A DNA stretch of 6,066 bases from Actinobacteria bacterium UBA5976. Lineage in GTDB: Bacteria; Actinomycetota; Actinomycetes; S36-B12; UBA5976. The stretch's first letter is position 1. Each line of letters begins with the position of its first letter. Shown here one piece after another: positions 5,393 to 6,066 of the stretch. A program made the position numbers and the translations under genes. The stretch spans positions 1 through 6,066 of the forward strand of contig DJBM01000035.1 in the NCBI GenBank assembly GCA_002430405.1, read 5' to 3'. Below the pieces are notes generated by a model that did not search any database, was not told where the DNA came from, and worked only from the letters and a program-made list of their open reading frames with translations.

Positions 5393-5824
5393 CTATTGTG
5401 CTAGTTGCACAGTTGCTTTGGCTTGCCCAAGCACTGTGATGCCATCACAAATAGCGCTTAACTCAATGCGCGCAACGCCATCATCATTTAATTCAACGAC
5501 TTTTGCAGTGAAAGCAACAGTCGCGCCACTTGGTGTATTTGGCACTACTACTGGCCGGGTCATGCGCACGCCATAATCAATTACGGCAGCTGGATCCCCG
5601 ACCCAATCAGTGACTAACTTGATGGCTCGACCCATGGTGAGCATGCCGTGTGAGATCACATCTGGCAGTCCAACAGACTTTGCAAATTCTTCATCTTGGT
5701 GGATTGGATTTTGATCACCCGATGCGTTCGCGTATTCGACTAGATCGGAACGTGTGAAGGAAAGTTCAAGCGGAGTTAATTCATATCCAACGGAAACATC
5801 AGATGATTTAATTTTTGAAGTCAT
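5393..5824 (-). CDS. hadB: MaoC-like (R)-specific 3-hydroxyacyl-ACP dehydratase subunit, HadB type
   Basis: A 143-residue single hot-dog-fold protein. The hydratase-2 motif YANASGDQNPIHQDEEFA (31-48) carries the catalytic pair D37 and H42. It is followed by GLPDVISHGMLTMG (52-65), the usual helix and glycine turn, and the protein ends with VLGQAKATV. This matches the catalytic HadB-type subunit of actinobacterial FAS-II-like dehydratases, which pairs with a HadA subunit to dehydrate 3-hydroxyacyl-ACP during fatty-acid elongation in the cytosol. The ATG overlaps the hadA stop by one base (TAATG), so translation is coupled and a 1:1 complex is expected. murB follows after 4 nt. In organisms without mycolic acids the exact substrate is uncertain, and a MaoC enoyl-CoA hydratase role cannot be excluded. 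Confidence 0.88.
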   Translation of the reverse strand: MTSKIKSSDVSVGYELTPLELSFTRSDLVEYANASGDQNPIHQDEEFAKSVGLPDVISHGMLTMGRAIKLVTDWVGDPAAVIDYGVRMTRPVVVPNTPSGATVAFTAKVVELNDDGVARIELSAICDGITVLGQAKATVQLAQ

Positions 5825-6066
5825 TACGCTTCACCGCGCACAATTATTTTGGACCAGCCAGTACATACCGCTTCACCCTGTGATGTGACTTCGGTTCGAA
5901 AAGTTGCCGCGTCATTGCTTCCCAGTGAGCGAATTTCATCAACGTGAGTTGTCACAACTAATTCATCACCAACACGTATGGGACGCTGATAAGCAAATCG
6001 CTGATCCCCATGAACAACCCGCGTGAAATCCATGTTCAGCGCAGGATCTGCAAAGGCATCCTTCAT
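5824..6066 (-). CDS. hadA: HadA-type dehydratase subunit, FAS1-like MaoC N-terminal domain (5' end cut off)
   Basis: Eighty codons are visible, reading off the right edge. The sequence FTRVVHGDQRFAYQRPIRVGDEL (about residues 14-36 of the visible part) and the ending SKIIVRGEA are typical of the second half of HadA / MaoC_dehydrat_N proteins, which are usually about 145-150 residues. The in-frame ATG at 6064-6066 therefore looks internal: the first half of the hot-dog domain must lie beyond the window. HadA-type subunits lack the D/H catalytic pair and bind the acyl chain, while HadB supplies the active site. The TAA stop overlaps the hadB start by one base. The hadA-hadB-murB order is consistent with actinobacterial neighbourhoods near rpmG and secE, but those genes are not in the window. 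Confidence 0.88.
   Translation of the reverse strand: MKDAFADPALNMDFTRVVHGDQRFAYQRPIRVGDELVVTTHVDEIRSLGSNDAATFRTEVTSQGEAVCTGWSKIIVRGEA

Noticed and set aside
1..6066. CRISPR array, insertion sequence or prophage elements
   Set aside because: No repeated spacer-repeat pattern, no transposase or integrase coding sequence and no terminal inverted repeats with target duplications were seen.

Overview
The window looks like ordinary chromosome of a moderately low-GC planktonic actinobacterium. The evidence is an actinobacterial-type hadA-hadB-murB cluster, the C-terminus of a PruA-type proline-catabolic dehydrogenase, AT-leaning codon use and short intergenic gaps. A freshwater acI lineage (Nanopelagicales) fits well, but that is an inference from gene content and base composition, with no marker gene to confirm it.

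Layout from left to right. Positions 1-506 (+ strand) hold the last 45 codons of pruA and a small DCC/DUF393 thiol-disulfide protein 17 nt downstream, probably one transcript. Positions 548-1046 (- strand) hold a compact two-gene unit, a DUF4258 protein overlapping a DUF2283 protein by 8 nt, which resembles a toxin-antitoxin-like pair. A 139-bp divergent intergenic region then separates it from a 395-codon flavoprotein of the photolyase/cryptochrome superfamily (1186-2373, +). That gene and an ethanolamine-type APC permease (2567-4036, -) converge on a strong 14-bp-stem bidirectional terminator (2512-2552). Positions 4037-4386 contain no recognisable gene and carry only small inverted repeats. 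Positions 4387-6066 (- strand) hold murB, hadB and the 3' half of hadA as a tightly packed operon (1-nt overlap hadA/hadB, 4-nt gap hadB/murB). It links fatty-acid elongation to peptidoglycan precursor synthesis.

The most interesting item is the photolyase-like protein. Its FAD-binding domain comes first, and a shrunken copy of the alpha/beta domain that normally opens a photolyase appears at the C-terminus, so the domain order is reversed. It also carries four cysteines (C142, C226, C229, C235) placed like the iron-sulfur ligands of FeS-type bacterial photolyases/cryptochromes. An inverted repeat sits directly in its putative promoter. The other genes are routine housekeeping or transport genes, apart from the DUF4258/DUF2283 pair, whose function is not established.
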